Made by a program: the position numbers and the translations under genes. The notes beneath the pieces are model-generated. The model had not been told where the DNA came from. It did not search any database and saw only the letters and a program-made list of their open reading frames with translations. A DNA stretch of 64,000 bases from Byssovorax sp. (GTDB lineage Bacteria; Myxococcota_A; Polyangia; Polyangiales; Polyangiaceae): NCBI GenBank assembly GCA_025362495.1, contig JANYGI010000042.1, forward strand, positions 62,001-126,000, in the 5' to 3' direction. Positions 9,162 through 19,200 of this stretch are shown one piece after another. Positions within the stretch are counted from its first letter, which is position 1. Each line of letters opens with the position of its first letter.

Positions 9162-9685
9162 ACCGCTCCTTTCCCGCCGCGGCCGTCGTCGCGGCGCTCG
9201 CGCTCGCGACGGCGGGCGGGTGCAGGCGACGGCCTCCTCCTGAGCCGAACGAGGCCGCGGCCGTCACCTCGGCGGCGGCGCGCCCCGCCGATCACGCGCT
9301 GCCCGACGAGATCGCCGAGGGCGCAGACACGGCGTTCGGCCTGCCGGTGCCGCGTCAGATGCGCGTCGTCGGTCGCTTCGACGACGTGGTGTTCGCCACC
9401 GGCGACATCGCGCCCGAGCTCGTCGCCAACTACGTACGGCAGCGCGTGATCGCATCGCACGTCGAGACCGGGCCCGCCAAGACGGTCTTCACCGGCGTCA
9501 CGCTGCGGAACGATCCCGCGCATACGCTCCGCGTCGACGTCGTCTCTCGCAACGGCGACACCGATCTCACGGTGCGCGACGAGACGCGCCCGCCCGCCCG
9601 TGAAGGCCTCTCCGAAGCCGACCGCTGGAAGGCTCAAGGCCTCACGCCGCAAGGGGCTCCGCTCGATCCGACGCACCTCGAATGA
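9158..9685 (+). CDS. Lipoprotein at the end of the pilin operon, unknown family
   Basis: 175 residues, starting inside the stop of the PilY1-like gene (ATGA), so it belongs to the same operon. The signal sequence ends in ALATAGGC, a lipobox; a Pro/Ala-rich linker follows, then a globular domain (FGLPVPRQMRVVGRFDDVVF, ELVANYVRQRV). In Myxococcus xanthus, clusters of minor pilins and PilY1 can carry an accessory gene, TfcP, a cytochrome c-like protein. This protein has no CxxCH motif, so it is not a cytochrome; a pilus accessory role is inferred only from the operon. Confidence 0.72.
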   Translation: MNRSFPAAAVVAALALATAGGCRRRPPPEPNEAAAVTSAAARPADHALPDEIAEGADTAFGLPVPRQMRVVGRFDDVVFATGDIAPELVANYVRQRVIASHVETGPAKTVFTGVTLRNDPAHTLRVDVVSRNGDTDLTVRDETRPPAREGLSEADRWKAQGLTPQGAPLDPTHLE

Positions 9686-9724
9686 GGGTGGCCGCGCCCA
9701 CCGCGTCGGCCGTCGACTTCCGCG

Positions 9725-9743
9725 CCGATCCGGTCTAGATCGG
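9725..9743 (+). repeat. Short hairpin just upstream of gcvT
   Basis: CCGATC at 9725-9730 pairs with GATCGG at 9738-9743 (7-nt loop), ending 5 bases before the gcvT start codon. It could mask the ribosome binding site or end the pilin operon. No glycine-riboswitch core is recognisable here. Confidence 0.3.
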
Positions 9744-9748
9744 GCTTC

Positions 9749-10864
<1,116 letters not shown>

Positions 10865-10913
10865 CCCCGGGCGCTCACCCTTTTCGAATCCCCTTTCAGC
10901 CGAGGACATGGAC

Positions 10914-11315
10914 ATGGCGAGCGACGAAGTGAAGTCGGACCGGCGTTACACCAAGGAACACGAGTGGGCGCAGGCTCACGGAGGCAACGTCAGGATCGGC
11001 ATCACCGCGTTCGCGGTGGATCAGCTCGGCGACATCACCCTCGTCAATCTTGACGTCAAGGCTGGCGACGAGCTGACAGTGGGCAAGGCCTTCGGGACGA
11101 TCGAGAGCGTCAAGACGCTGAGCGATCTCTTCACGCCGGTCAGCGGCAAGGTCGCGAGCGTCAACCCCGCCGTCATCGACCGGGCCGAGCTCGTCAACGA
11201 CGACTGCTACGGCGCCGCGTGGATCATCGAGATCACGCCCTCCGACGCGAACGAGCTGGAGAGCCTGCTCGATCACGTCGCTTACGCCGAATTCATCAAG
11301 ACCGCCGGCCACTAG
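10914..11315 (+). CDS. gcvH: Glycine cleavage system H protein
   Basis: 133 residues, the standard size. The H protein carries the lipoyl arm that shuttles the aminomethyl group between the P, T and L proteins. The lipoylation site is Lys67 in GTIESVKTLSDLF, preceded by the conserved FAVDQLGDITLVNLD. Two ATGs lie six bases apart; GAGG at 10902-10905 is 8 bases from the second (10914) and only 2 from the first, so I chose 10914. It is followed by a strong intercistronic hairpin and gcvPA. Confidence 0.96.
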   Translation: MASDEVKSDRRYTKEHEWAQAHGGNVRIGITAFAVDQLGDITLVNLDVKAGDELTVGKAFGTIESVKTLSDLFTPVSGKVASVNPAVIDRAELVNDDCYGAAWIIEITPSDANELESLLDHVAYAEFIKTAGH

Positions 11316-11345
11316 CCGGAGCGGGCCCTCGGCCGCCAGCGGCCC

Positions 11346-11375
11346 GGTGAATGATCGCGAGCGGCATCATTCACC
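11346..11375 (+). promoter_or_regulatory. Perfect 10-bp hairpin between gcvH and gcvPA
   Basis: GGTGAATGAT at 11346-11355 pairs perfectly with ATCATTCACC at 11366-11375 around a 10-base loop, 56 bases before the gcvPA start. The arms are less GC-rich than their surroundings. It may be an attenuator, an RNA-processing or mRNA-stability element, or an operator; the sequence alone does not decide. Confidence 0.5.
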
Positions 11376-11431
11376 AGATCAATGCGGGCTTGTCCGGGCG
11401 CGATCGGGCCCCCAGGAAGAACGAACCTCCC

Positions 11432-12796
11432 ATGCGCTACCTGCCCCACACCCCCGAAGAGATCACCTCGATGCTCGCCACGGCGGGGGTCGCGTCGCTC
11501 GACGCGCTCTACGCGTCGATCCCTCCGGAGGCGCGCCTCGGGCGGCCGCTCGCGCTCGAGCCCGCGCTCGACGAGCCGTCGCTCGTGCGTCACCTCGAGG
11601 ATCTCGCCCAGAAGAACCGCGCGGCGACCATGCTCTCGTTCCTGGGCGCGGGCGCGTACGACCACCACTTCCCGCCCGCGGCCGACCAGCTCCTGCTCCG
11701 CAGCGAGTTCTACACGGCGTACACGCCGTATCAGCCCGAGGTCGCGCAGGGCACGCTCCAGGTCATCTTCGAGTTCCAGACGATCGTGAGCGAGATCCTC
11801 GGGCTCCCCGTCGCCAACGCGTCGATGTACGACGGCGCGAGCGCGACGGCCGAGGCCGTGGTGATGGCCCGTCGCCTCAACGGGCGCGAGCACACGCTCG
11901 TCTCGGAAGGCGTGCACCCGCACTACCTCGAGACGGTCGACACCTACGTCGCCGGCATCGGCACGGGCACCGCGTCGATCCAGCGCGTCGCCGTCAGCAA
12001 GACGGGCGCAGAAGACGTCGACGCGCTCATCGCCGCCATCACCGACACCACGGCGTCGGTCGTCGTCGGCTACCCGAATTTCTTCGGCTGCGTCAGCGAT
12101 CTGCGCCGCCTCGCCGAGGCCGCGCACGCCAGGGGCGCGTTGCTGATCACCGTCACGATGGACCCGTACGCGCTCGCGCTGCTCGAGTCGCCCGGCGCGC
12201 TCGGCGCCGACATCGCCGTCGGCGAAGGGCAGCCGCTCGGCCTCCCGCCGCAGTACGGCGGCCCCAACGTTGGCCTCTTCGCGTGCCGCAACGACCGCAA
12301 GTACCTGCAGCAAGTCCCCGGTCGCCTCGTCGGCGAGACGGTCGACAAGCACGGCCGGCCCGGCTACGTGCTCACCCTCGCGACGCGCGAGCAGCACATC
12401 CGCCGCGAGCGCGCGACGAGCAACATCTGCACGAACAGCGGCCTCTGCGCGACGGCCGTGACGATCAAGATGTGCATGCTCGGCAAGCGCGGCTTCGTCG
12501 ACGCCGCGGGCCAGTGCCTCGCCAAGGCCGAGCACCTCAAGAGCGAAATCGCAAAATTGCCTGGCTATTCGCTGCCTTTTTCGGCGCCGACGTTCAACGA
12601 GGTCACCGTCGCCGTCCGCGGCGGCGACGCGCACGCGCTCACCGAAGCCCTTGTTTCCAAGGGGATCATCGCCGGATACGACCTCGGTCGATCGTCGGCG
12701 TCGCGCAAGGGCGAGCTGCTCGTCGCCGTGACCGAGCGCCACACCCGCGCCGACCTCGATCGCCTCGTCGCGGCCCTCGCCGCGTACGGCGTTTGA
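11432..12796 (+). CDS. gcvPA: Glycine dehydrogenase (decarboxylating) subunit 1
   Basis: 454 residues from the ATG at 11432 (MRYLPHTPEEI, the usual N-terminus of this subunit). A longer frame starting at 11351 would begin inside the hairpin and is rejected. This is the alpha half of the two-subunit PLP-dependent P protein, which decarboxylates glycine. Family sequence includes MLSFLGAGAYDHHFP, FYTAYTPYQPEVAQGTLQ, NASMYDGASATAEAV and the late TREQHIRRERATSNICTN. The PLP-lysine subunit (gcvPB) normally follows, but the next gene is unrelated, so gcvPB must lie elsewhere. Confidence 0.95.
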   Translation: MRYLPHTPEEITSMLATAGVASLDALYASIPPEARLGRPLALEPALDEPSLVRHLEDLAQKNRAATMLSFLGAGAYDHHFPPAADQLLLRSEFYTAYTPYQPEVAQGTLQVIFEFQTIVSEILGLPVANASMYDGASATAEAVVMARRLNGREHTLVSEGVHPHYLETVDTYVAGIGTGTASIQRVAVSKTGAEDVDALIAAITDTTASVVVGYPNFFGCVSDLRRLAEAAHARGALLITVTMDPYALALLESPGALGADIAVGEGQPLGLPPQYGGPNVGLFACRNDRKYLQQVPGRLVGETVDKHGRPGYVLTLATREQHIRRERATSNICTNSGLCATAVTIKMCMLGKRGFVDAAGQCLAKAEHLKSEIAKLPGYSLPFSAPTFNEVTVAVRGGDAHALTEALVSKGIIAGYDLGRSSASRKGELLVAVTERHTRADLDRLVAALAAYGV

Positions 12797-12813
12797 CACG
12801 CGAACACCCGCAG

Positions 12814-12868
12814 GAAACGCCGAGCATCGCGACAACGTCCGCCCTCCGGCGAGAAGGCGTGGCGTTTC
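12814..12868 (+). terminator. Inverted repeat after gcvPA
   Basis: GAAACGCC at 12814-12821 pairs with GGCGTTTC at 12861-12868 across a 39-base spacer that has some internal pairing. It falls between gcvPA and the small downstream gene and may end the glycine cleavage transcript. The long spacer makes this weak. Confidence 0.25.
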
Positions 12869-12895
12869 ACATCTTCTTCAAGCGATAATCTCGCT

Positions 12896-13261
12896 GTGAA
12901 ACGCTCTGAAATGCCGACCGTCCGGGTCAGGCCTGCACCGGTCGTCCTGATCGTGGGATGCACCCCGGCCTTCACCCGCCGCTGCAACGAGGCCGCCGTG
13001 CAAGGGCGCGCCATCGCCGTCGAGGCCGACTTGACGTCGTTCACGACGCTCGCGACGCAGACGCGCGCGCGCGCCGTGCTCATGCCCGCCGCGATGTACA
13101 CGACCAACGCGCCTCTGTTCGACGCCATGGTCGCCTCGGCGGGCACGCGCCTCGTGACGTTCCCCGGCGAGTCCATCGCGCAGGACAAGCTCGTCGACAT
13201 GATCCTCGCAGCCGTGGACCGCGTCGGCCCGGACACCGAGCCTGGCGCCTCGGCCCGATAA
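12896..13261 (+). CDS. Small conserved-looking protein, receiver-like fold possible
   Basis: 121 residues from a GTG (an ATG at 12911 is an alternative). I do not recognise the family. The alternating strand/helix pattern (VVLIVGCTPAF, then RARAVLMPAAMY, GTRLVTFPGE, KLVDMILAAVDRV) resembles a response-regulator receiver layout, but there is no acidic pocket at the first strand and no aspartate at the expected phosphorylation site, so it would be non-phosphorylatable if it is one. It lies between gcvPA and the metal efflux operon, same strand, with no sign of which it serves. Confidence 0.55.
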   Translation: MKRSEMPTVRVRPAPVVLIVGCTPAFTRRCNEAAVQGRAIAVEADLTSFTTLATQTRARAVLMPAAMYTTNAPLFDAMVASAGTRLVTFPGESIAQDKLVDMILAAVDRVGPDTEPGASAR

Positions 13262-13283
13262 ATAGCTTCATCGCTGCCCCGAC

Positions 13284-13308
13284 TACGGTTAAATATTATT
13301 TAACCGTA
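13284..13308. promoter_or_regulatory. 25-bp AT-rich perfect palindrome upstream of the efflux operon
   Basis: TACGGTTAAAT at 13284-13294 and its exact complement ATTTAACCGTA at 13298-13308 flank a 3-base centre. In DNA this GC-rich, an 11-bp perfect AT-rich dyad is striking. Its centre is about 83 bases upstream of the start expected from the -24/-12-like element at 13354-13369, a typical distance for an enhancer bound by an NtrC-family activator, and such an activator is encoded at the end of this operon. A TetR- or MarR-type operator remains possible. Confidence 0.55.
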
Positions 13309-13353
13309 CAGTAAATCCTTCAGCAATCTCGCGGTTCTTCGACCATCCAGGTA

Positions 13354-13369
13354 TGGCACGCAGCGTGCT
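13354..13369 (+). promoter_or_regulatory. Candidate sigma-54 (-24/-12) promoter of the efflux operon
   Basis: TGGCACG, four bases, then GTGCT matches the consensus TGGCACG-N4-TTGCW with one mismatch, and the GG to GC spacing is the canonical 12. The predicted start near 13380 leaves a leader of about 37 bases before the TTG start of the first gene. Caution: GCACG-CAG-CGTGC is itself a short palindrome, so it could be an operator rather than a promoter. Confidence 0.45.
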
Positions 13370-13416
13370 GTGACGCCGCGCGGGCCCTACCGGGGCCGTC
13401 CTGGAGGATCCCGAAC

Positions 13417-14793
13417 TTGCTCTCAGCCGTTGCCCACCCCCACTTCGGTAGCTTCATGCGGCGAGTCACACGCCTCGTCATGCTGCCTGCCACCCTGCTC
13501 TTGACGAGCTCGCCGGCGTGGTCCGAGGTGAACAGCAGCGCGAGCTCGGTTCCTTCAAAGGCAGCTCCGGTAGGCGCCCTCCTCCGGGATGACGGCGCGC
13601 TCCTCGGCTGGATCGGCCGCCGCAACGGCGAGATCCTCGCGGCCGACGCCCGCATCTCGCAGGCCGACGCCGACGTCGGCACGAGCCGCCTCCTGCTCCC
13701 GAACCCCACCGCGGACTTCGCCGTCGGCGGCATCACGCTCGGCCGCACCAACCCGCCCGGCCTCAACTTCGGCGACACCTCGAACTTCAACTTCGGCCTC
13801 AGCCAGACCGTCGAGCTCGGCAAGCGCGGACCGCGCATGGAAGCCGCGGATCTCCGGCTGAAAGAGGCGAAGAAGAGCTACGAAGTCACCCTCGCCGACA
13901 AGCTCGCCGACACCCGACTCGCCCTCGCCCGCGTCGTTTACCTCAAGGCCCGTCTCGCCACGCTCGAAGACGGCCTCGCCTCCGCGCAGAAGTCGGACGA
14001 GCTCCAGAAGGCGCGCCTCGATCACGGCGGCATCAGCGGCAACGACTTCGATCGCCTGCAGCTCGACACCATCAGCCTCGAGACCGACGTCGCGCGCAGC
14101 CGCTCCGAGTACGTCGGCGCGCTGGCCGCGTGCGAAGGCGCTCTCTACGCGCCTTGCGACGTCGCCGCGGAGGACGCCGCCTCGCTCGACGCCGCCGCCG
14201 CCTTGCCCCCTTCGCTGCCCGAGCCGGCGACCAGCATCGCCTCCCGTCCCGACATCGCCGTCGCGCAGCTCGAGGCCGCCGCCGCGCAGCAAGACGCCGT
14301 CCTCGCGCGCCGCCGCGGCATCCCCGACCCCACGGTGCGCCTCGGGTACACCCACGACAACGGGCAGATCAGCGGCGCCCAGCCCAACACGCTCTCGCTC
14401 AGCGTCAGCGTCCCACTGGCCCTCTTCGATCACGGCCAGCACGACGCCGCCAGGGCCAGCGCGCGCGCCGCCGAGCAGCGCCACCTCGTGACGGCGCTCT
14501 CCGCGGGCGCGCAGGCGAGCTATGGCGCGCTCGTCGATCATCGCACCTTCCTCGAAGCCTCGTTGAAGCGGCTCGACGCCGTCGCCGTCCCCAAGTCGGC
14601 CGGCGTCCTCGACACCACGCAAAAGGCCTTTAGCCAGGGCCAGGTGGGCATGACAGACCTGCTCCTCGCCCGCCGCACCCACCTCGCGTTGATACTCAAT
14701 CAGATCGACATGCGGTTCGATTACTTCACCGTCCGCAACGACCTCCGGCGCGTGCTCGGGCTCGATGCGACCTCGATCGGACAGAGCAGGTAA
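13417..14793 (+). CDS. Outer-membrane efflux protein, CzcC/TolC family
   Basis: 458 residues from a TTG at 13417, chosen because GGAGG at 13403-13407 sits 9 bases upstream; the ATG at 13456 has no visible ribosome site. The N-terminus carries a signal peptide (RRVTRLVMLPATLLLTSSPAWS). Two long OEP-type repeats follow, with coiled-coil helices and LLLPNPTADFAVGGIT, QTVELGKRGPR and FSQGQVGMTDLLLAR, hallmarks of the CzcC group. It forms the outer-membrane channel of the tripartite exporter with the next two products; the adaptor gene starts 4 bases after its stop. Confidence 0.88.
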   Translation: MLSAVAHPHFGSFMRRVTRLVMLPATLLLTSSPAWSEVNSSASSVPSKAAPVGALLRDDGALLGWIGRRNGEILAADARISQADADVGTSRLLLPNPTADFAVGGITLGRTNPPGLNFGDTSNFNFGLSQTVELGKRGPRMEAADLRLKEAKKSYEVTLADKLADTRLALARVVYLKARLATLEDGLASAQKSDELQKARLDHGGISGNDFDRLQLDTISLETDVARSRSEYVGALAACEGALYAPCDVAAEDAASLDAAAALPPSLPEPATSIASRPDIAVAQLEAAAAQQDAVLARRRGIPDPTVRLGYTHDNGQISGAQPNTLSLSVSVPLALFDHGQHDAARASARAAEQRHLVTALSAGAQASYGALVDHRTFLEASLKRLDAVAVPKSAGVLDTTQKAFSQGQVGMTDLLLARRTHLALILNQIDMRFDYFTVRNDLRRVLGLDATSIGQSR

Positions 14794-14797
14794 CACC

Positions 14798-15985
14798 ATG
14801 AATCAAAGCGCCACTCCCGACCCGACCTCACCGGGCTTCCCCCTGCGCTCGCGCAAGGTGCAAGGCGTCCTCGCCGCCGTCGTCGTCAGCGGGATCTCCA
14901 TCTGGGCCGCGTCGGGGTTCACGCGCGAGCCGCCGCCTCCCACCCCGGAGGCCCCCGGCATCCAGGTCGGCGACGACAACGTCACGCTCGCGGCCGACGC
15001 GCCGCAGTGGAAGGTGCTCCGCCTCGGCACCGTCGCCGCCGCGACCACGCACTGGAGCGATCCGGTGCCGGCGCGCGTGAAGATCGACGAGACCCGCGCC
15101 TCGAAGGTGGGCAGCCCGCTCGCCGGCCGCGTCACCCAGGTGTTCGTCGAGCTCGGTCAGCCCGTGAAGACGGGCGACGCGCTCTTCACCGTCGCCAGCC
15201 CCGACATCGCCGGCCTGCGCGGCGAGCGCGAGAAGGCCGCCGTCGATCTCGAGGTCGCCAAGGGCACGCTCGAGCGCGTGAAGGCCATGGTCTCGGCGCG
15301 CGCTGTCGCCGCGAAGGAAGAGGTCGAGGCCGATCAGACCTACCGCCAGGCGAGCCTCTCGCTCCGCCTCGCGCAGAGCAAGCTCGCCTCGCTCAAGGTC
15401 TCCTCGCGCGCCGAGAACGAGTTCACCGTCGTCTCGCCGCGCGACGGCGTCCTCGTCGAGAAGAACATCCTCCCGGCGCAGCAGGTCAGCATCGAGAGCG
15501 GCCTCGTCGAGGTCGCCGATCTCTCGCAGGTGTGGGTCGTGGCCGAGCTGTTCGAGGCCGACGCCGTGGGCATCCTCGTCGGCACGCCGACCAAGATCTC
15601 CAGCCCGTCGATGCCGGATCTCGCCCTCGAGGCCAAGGTCGACATGGTCTCTGCCGTCGTCGATCCCAACCGCCACACCGTCCCGGTGCGCGTGCGCCTC
15701 GACAACGAGAAGCACCTGCTCAAGCCCAACGTCTTCGCGCAGATGCGCTTCGCGGTCGAGCCCCCCACGGGCAGCGGCGAGGTCGCGGCCTCGGCCCTCG
15801 TCTCCGACGGCGCCAAGCAGTACGTCTACGTGCAGACGGATCACGGCCGCTTCACCCGCCGCGAGGTCGTCGCCGGCTCGGTGCGCGAGAACAAGGTCCC
15901 CATTCTCTCCGGCCTCAAGCCCGGTGAGGTCGTCGTCGAGGAGGGTGCCATTCTCCTCGACAACCAGATCGCCCTCTCTCACTAG
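14798..15985 (+). CDS. RND efflux periplasmic adaptor, CzcB-like
   Basis: 395 residues. A membrane anchor at about 22-40 is followed by a barrel-sandwich (lipoyl-like) domain (SPLAGRVTQVFVELGQPVKTGDALF), a helical hairpin (DIAGLRGEREKAAVDLEVAKG), the second lipoyl half (VVSPRDGVLVEKNILPAQQV) and beta-barrel/membrane-proximal domains. The phrases VGSPLAGRV and VWVVAELFEADA are typical of heavy-metal adaptors. I see no His-rich metal-binding extension, so the metal cannot be named. The pump gene follows after a 246-base gap holding a repeat element. Confidence 0.88.
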   Translation: MNQSATPDPTSPGFPLRSRKVQGVLAAVVVSGISIWAASGFTREPPPPTPEAPGIQVGDDNVTLAADAPQWKVLRLGTVAAATTHWSDPVPARVKIDETRASKVGSPLAGRVTQVFVELGQPVKTGDALFTVASPDIAGLRGEREKAAVDLEVAKGTLERVKAMVSARAVAAKEEVEADQTYRQASLSLRLAQSKLASLKVSSRAENEFTVVSPRDGVLVEKNILPAQQVSIESGLVEVADLSQVWVVAELFEADAVGILVGTPTKISSPSMPDLALEAKVDMVSAVVDPNRHTVPVRVRLDNEKHLLKPNVFAQMRFAVEPPTGSGEVAASALVSDGAKQYVYVQTDHGRFTRREVVAGSVRENKVPILSGLKPGEVVVEEGAILLDNQIALSH

Positions 15986-16010
15986 AGCACCGGATCGGAA
16001 ATCCGGATTT

Positions 16011-16129
16011 CAACGCAAAGACGCGGAGACGCAACGACGCAAAAAAACCCGGAGATAGAACAGAGTCAGATAACAAATCTCCTCTGCTCTCGTACTTTTG
16101 CGCTTCCGCGCCTCCGCGCCTTTGCGTTG
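16011..16129. repeat. Long imperfect inverted repeat between the adaptor and pump genes
   Basis: The left arm (16011-16044, beginning CAACGCAAAGACGCGGAG) and the right arm (16096-16129, ending CTTTGCGTTG) match at 27 of 34 positions as inverted copies; the central 51 bases have further pairing (GGAGAT with ATCTCC). Arms built on CGCAAAG and CGCGGAG resemble short dispersed repeats seen in many bacterial intergenic regions. It probably forms a hairpin within the operon mRNA and could lower or separate expression of the pump. A palindrome (AAATCCGGATTT) lies just before it at 15999-16010. Confidence 0.6.
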
Positions 16130-16231
16130 AACTCTCCTTCTTTTCGCGTGGTTACAGCGCACCGCTGAGCCTGCCGCACAGCATCAATGACACCACCGGC
16201 GCGAGCCTCCTCGCGCCGCAAGGGCACTCTC

Positions 16232-19200
16232 ATGCTCGATGGAATCCTGAAGTTCTCTCTTGCCAACCGACTCGCGGCCTTCCTCCTCGCCGCGGTGATC
16301 GGTTGCTGGGGCTACTACGCTTACTCCGGCCTCACGGTCGAGGCGTTCCCGGATCCCACGGACACCCAGGTTCAGGTCATCACCCTCTTTCCCGGTCAGC
16401 CCACCGAGGAGGTCGAGCGCCGCGTCTCCGTCCCGCTCGAGCGCGCGCTCAACGGCGCTCCCGGCCTGATGCGACTCCGCAGCATCTCCCTCTTCGGCCT
16501 CTCGTTCGTCACCCTCACCTTCGACGACGCGACCGACGCCTACCGCGCGCGCCAGCAGGTCTCCGAGCGCCTCCTCGAGGCCGAGCTGCCCGAGGGCGTC
16601 AAGCCGAGCCTCGGGCCGATGGCCACGCCGATCGGCGAGGTCTACCGCTACACGCTCGACAGCAAGAGCTCTGATCCGATGACGCTGCGCACCCTCCAGG
16701 ACTGGACGGTTCGCCCCCAGCTCCTCCAGGTCCCCGGCGTCGCCGACGTCGTCTCGTATGGCGGCCTGATCAAGGAGATCCACGTCCAGCCCAACCCCAC
16801 CAAGATGGCGGCGCTCGGCGTCGGGCTCACCGACATCTTCACCGCGCTCACCAAGGCCTCGGCCAACGCCACCGGCGGCTACGTCGAGCGCGGCTCCGAG
16901 ATGTTCGTGATCCGCAGCCTCGGCATCTTCCACGACATGCCGGACCTCGAGCTGGTCCGCGTCGCCTCGCACGACGGCATCCCCGTCACCGTGAAGGACA
17001 TCGCCACGGTCACCGAGGGCTACACGCCGCGCCAGGGCATCGCCACGCGCGACGACAACGAGGACGTCGTCGAGGGCATCGTCCTCATGCGCCGCGGCGA
17101 GAACCCCACTGTCGTGCTCGACGGCCTCGCCAAGCGCATCACCGAGCTCAACGCGCGCATCCTCCCCGCGGGCGTCAAGATCACTGCATTTTACGACCGA
17201 TCCGAGCTCGTCAAGATCACGCTGAAGACCGTCTTTCACAACCTGATCGAGGGCGCCGTCCTCGTCACGCTCGTGCTCTTCGTCTTCATGCTCTCGCTCC
17301 GGGCGTCGCTGATCGTCGCCATCGTCATCCCGCTCTCGCTCGCGGCGTCGTTCATCTACCTCTCGGTCCGCGGGATGAGCGCCAACCTGCTCTCCATGGG
17401 CGCGGTCGACTTCGGGATCATCGTCGACGGCGCGGTCATCCTCGTCGAGCACCTCTTCCACAAGCTCTCGCCCGGCCACGGCGAGCCGGTGCCGACCGAG
17501 CCGATCCCGCTCGCCACGCTGGCCGATCGCATCTACCGCGCGGCCACCGAGGTCGCGCGCCCCACGCTCTTCTCGCTCCTGATCATCATCGCGGCGTACC
17601 TGCCGATCTTCTCGCTCCAGCGGGTCGAGGGCCGGATCTTCTCGCCGCTCGCCAACACCGTCGTCAGCGCCCTCGTCGGCGCCCTGCTGGTGAGCTTCAC
17701 GCTCGTGCCGGTGCTGTGCCTCTACGCCCTGCGCAAGCCGAAGATCCAGCGCGACTCGCCGGTCCTCGTCTGGGCGCGCAAGGCCTTCGAGCCCTCGATC
17801 GGCTTTGCCATGCGGAACCCGGTGCTGATCATGGTGCTGGCGTTCGGCGGCCTCTTCTCCGCGGTGACGCTGCTCCCGCGGCTCGGCTCGGAGTTCCTCC
17901 CCGAGCTCAACGAGGGCGCGCTCTACGTCACCTTCGCGCTCCCCGGGAACACCTCGGTGAGCGAGGGCCGCAAGCTCACGCCCAAGATCAAGGAGCTGCT
18001 GAAGCGCACGCCCGAGGTCATCGGCCTCCAGTCGCAGCTCGGTCGCCCCGAGGACGGCACCGACGCCAAGCTCACCAACAACCTCGAGATCTTCGTCAAG
18101 CTCAAGCCGCTCGACGCGTGGCGCCCGACCATCCACACGATGGACGATCTCGTCACCGAGATGACCACCAACCTGAACGAGATCCCCGGCGTCGAGTTCA
18201 ACGTGTCGCAGCCGATCCGCGACAACGTCGCCGAGAACATCTCGGGCCAGCAGGGCCAGATCGCGCTCAAGATCTACGGCGACGATCTGCTCAAGCTCCA
18301 GGACGCGGCCGAGAAGGCCAAGGGCGTGATCACCGCCGTGCCCGGCGCGGCCGACGTCGGCCTCGTGAAATCGGGCGACGCGCCCCAGCTCAGCGTCAAG
18401 CTCGACCGCCGCGCGCTCGCTCACTACGACCTCGATCTGGGCGAGGTGCAGGACTACATCGAGACCGCGATGGGCGGCCACGTCGCCAGCGAGCTCTGGG
18501 ACGGCGACAAGCGCTTCGACGTCACCGTTCGTTACCCACCGTCAACGAGAGAAGACGTCGGCGCGATCCGCGAGGTGATGATCCCGCTGAAGGACGGCTC
18601 GCTCATCCCGCTCGCGGCCGTGGCCGAGGTCAACATGGGCATCGGCCGCGCGGCGATCACGCGCGAGGGCGGCCGCCGCTACGTCGGGGTGCGGATGAAC
18701 GTCCGCAACCGCGACCTCGGCTCGTTCGTGAAAGAGGCGCAGCAGAAGGTCGGCGCCGCGATCACCCTCGAGCCCGGCTACGAGATGACGTGGGGCGGCG
18801 AGTTCGAGAACCAGGAGCGCGCGATGAAGCGCCTCACGCTGGTGATCCCGCTGGCGCTCTTGATCACGTTCCTGCTTCTCTTCTCGGCCTTCGGGTCGGT
18901 CTTCGACGCCACGCTCATCCTCGTCAACGTGCCCTTCGCGCTCATCGGCGGCGTGTTCGGCCTCGCCGCGGTGAAGATGACGCTCTCGGTCTCGGCCGCC
19001 GTCGGCTTCATCGCCTTGCTCGGGCAAGCGGTGCTCAACGGCGTGCTGGTCGTGGCCGCGATCCGCGGGCGCATCGACACCGGCGAGCCGCTCATGGACG
19101 CCGTCGTCGGGGGCACGCGCGATCGCCTCCGCGCCGTGCTGATGACCGCCCTGCTCGCCTCGCTCGGCCTGCTCCCCGCGGCCATGTCCCACGCCATCGG

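Noticed and set aside
9686-9748. Glycine riboswitch before gcvT
   Set aside because: The gap is only 63 bases and shows one short hairpin; a tandem glycine aptamer would not fit.
11351-11431. Upstream start of gcvPA at 11351
   Set aside because: It would begin inside the hairpin and add 27 residues unlike the family; the ATG at 11432 gives the usual N-terminus.
16184-18481. A 765-codon minus-strand frame opposite the CzcA-like gene
   Set aside because: Low-complexity Arg/Asp/Glu sequence, no motif; antisense artefact of high GC3.
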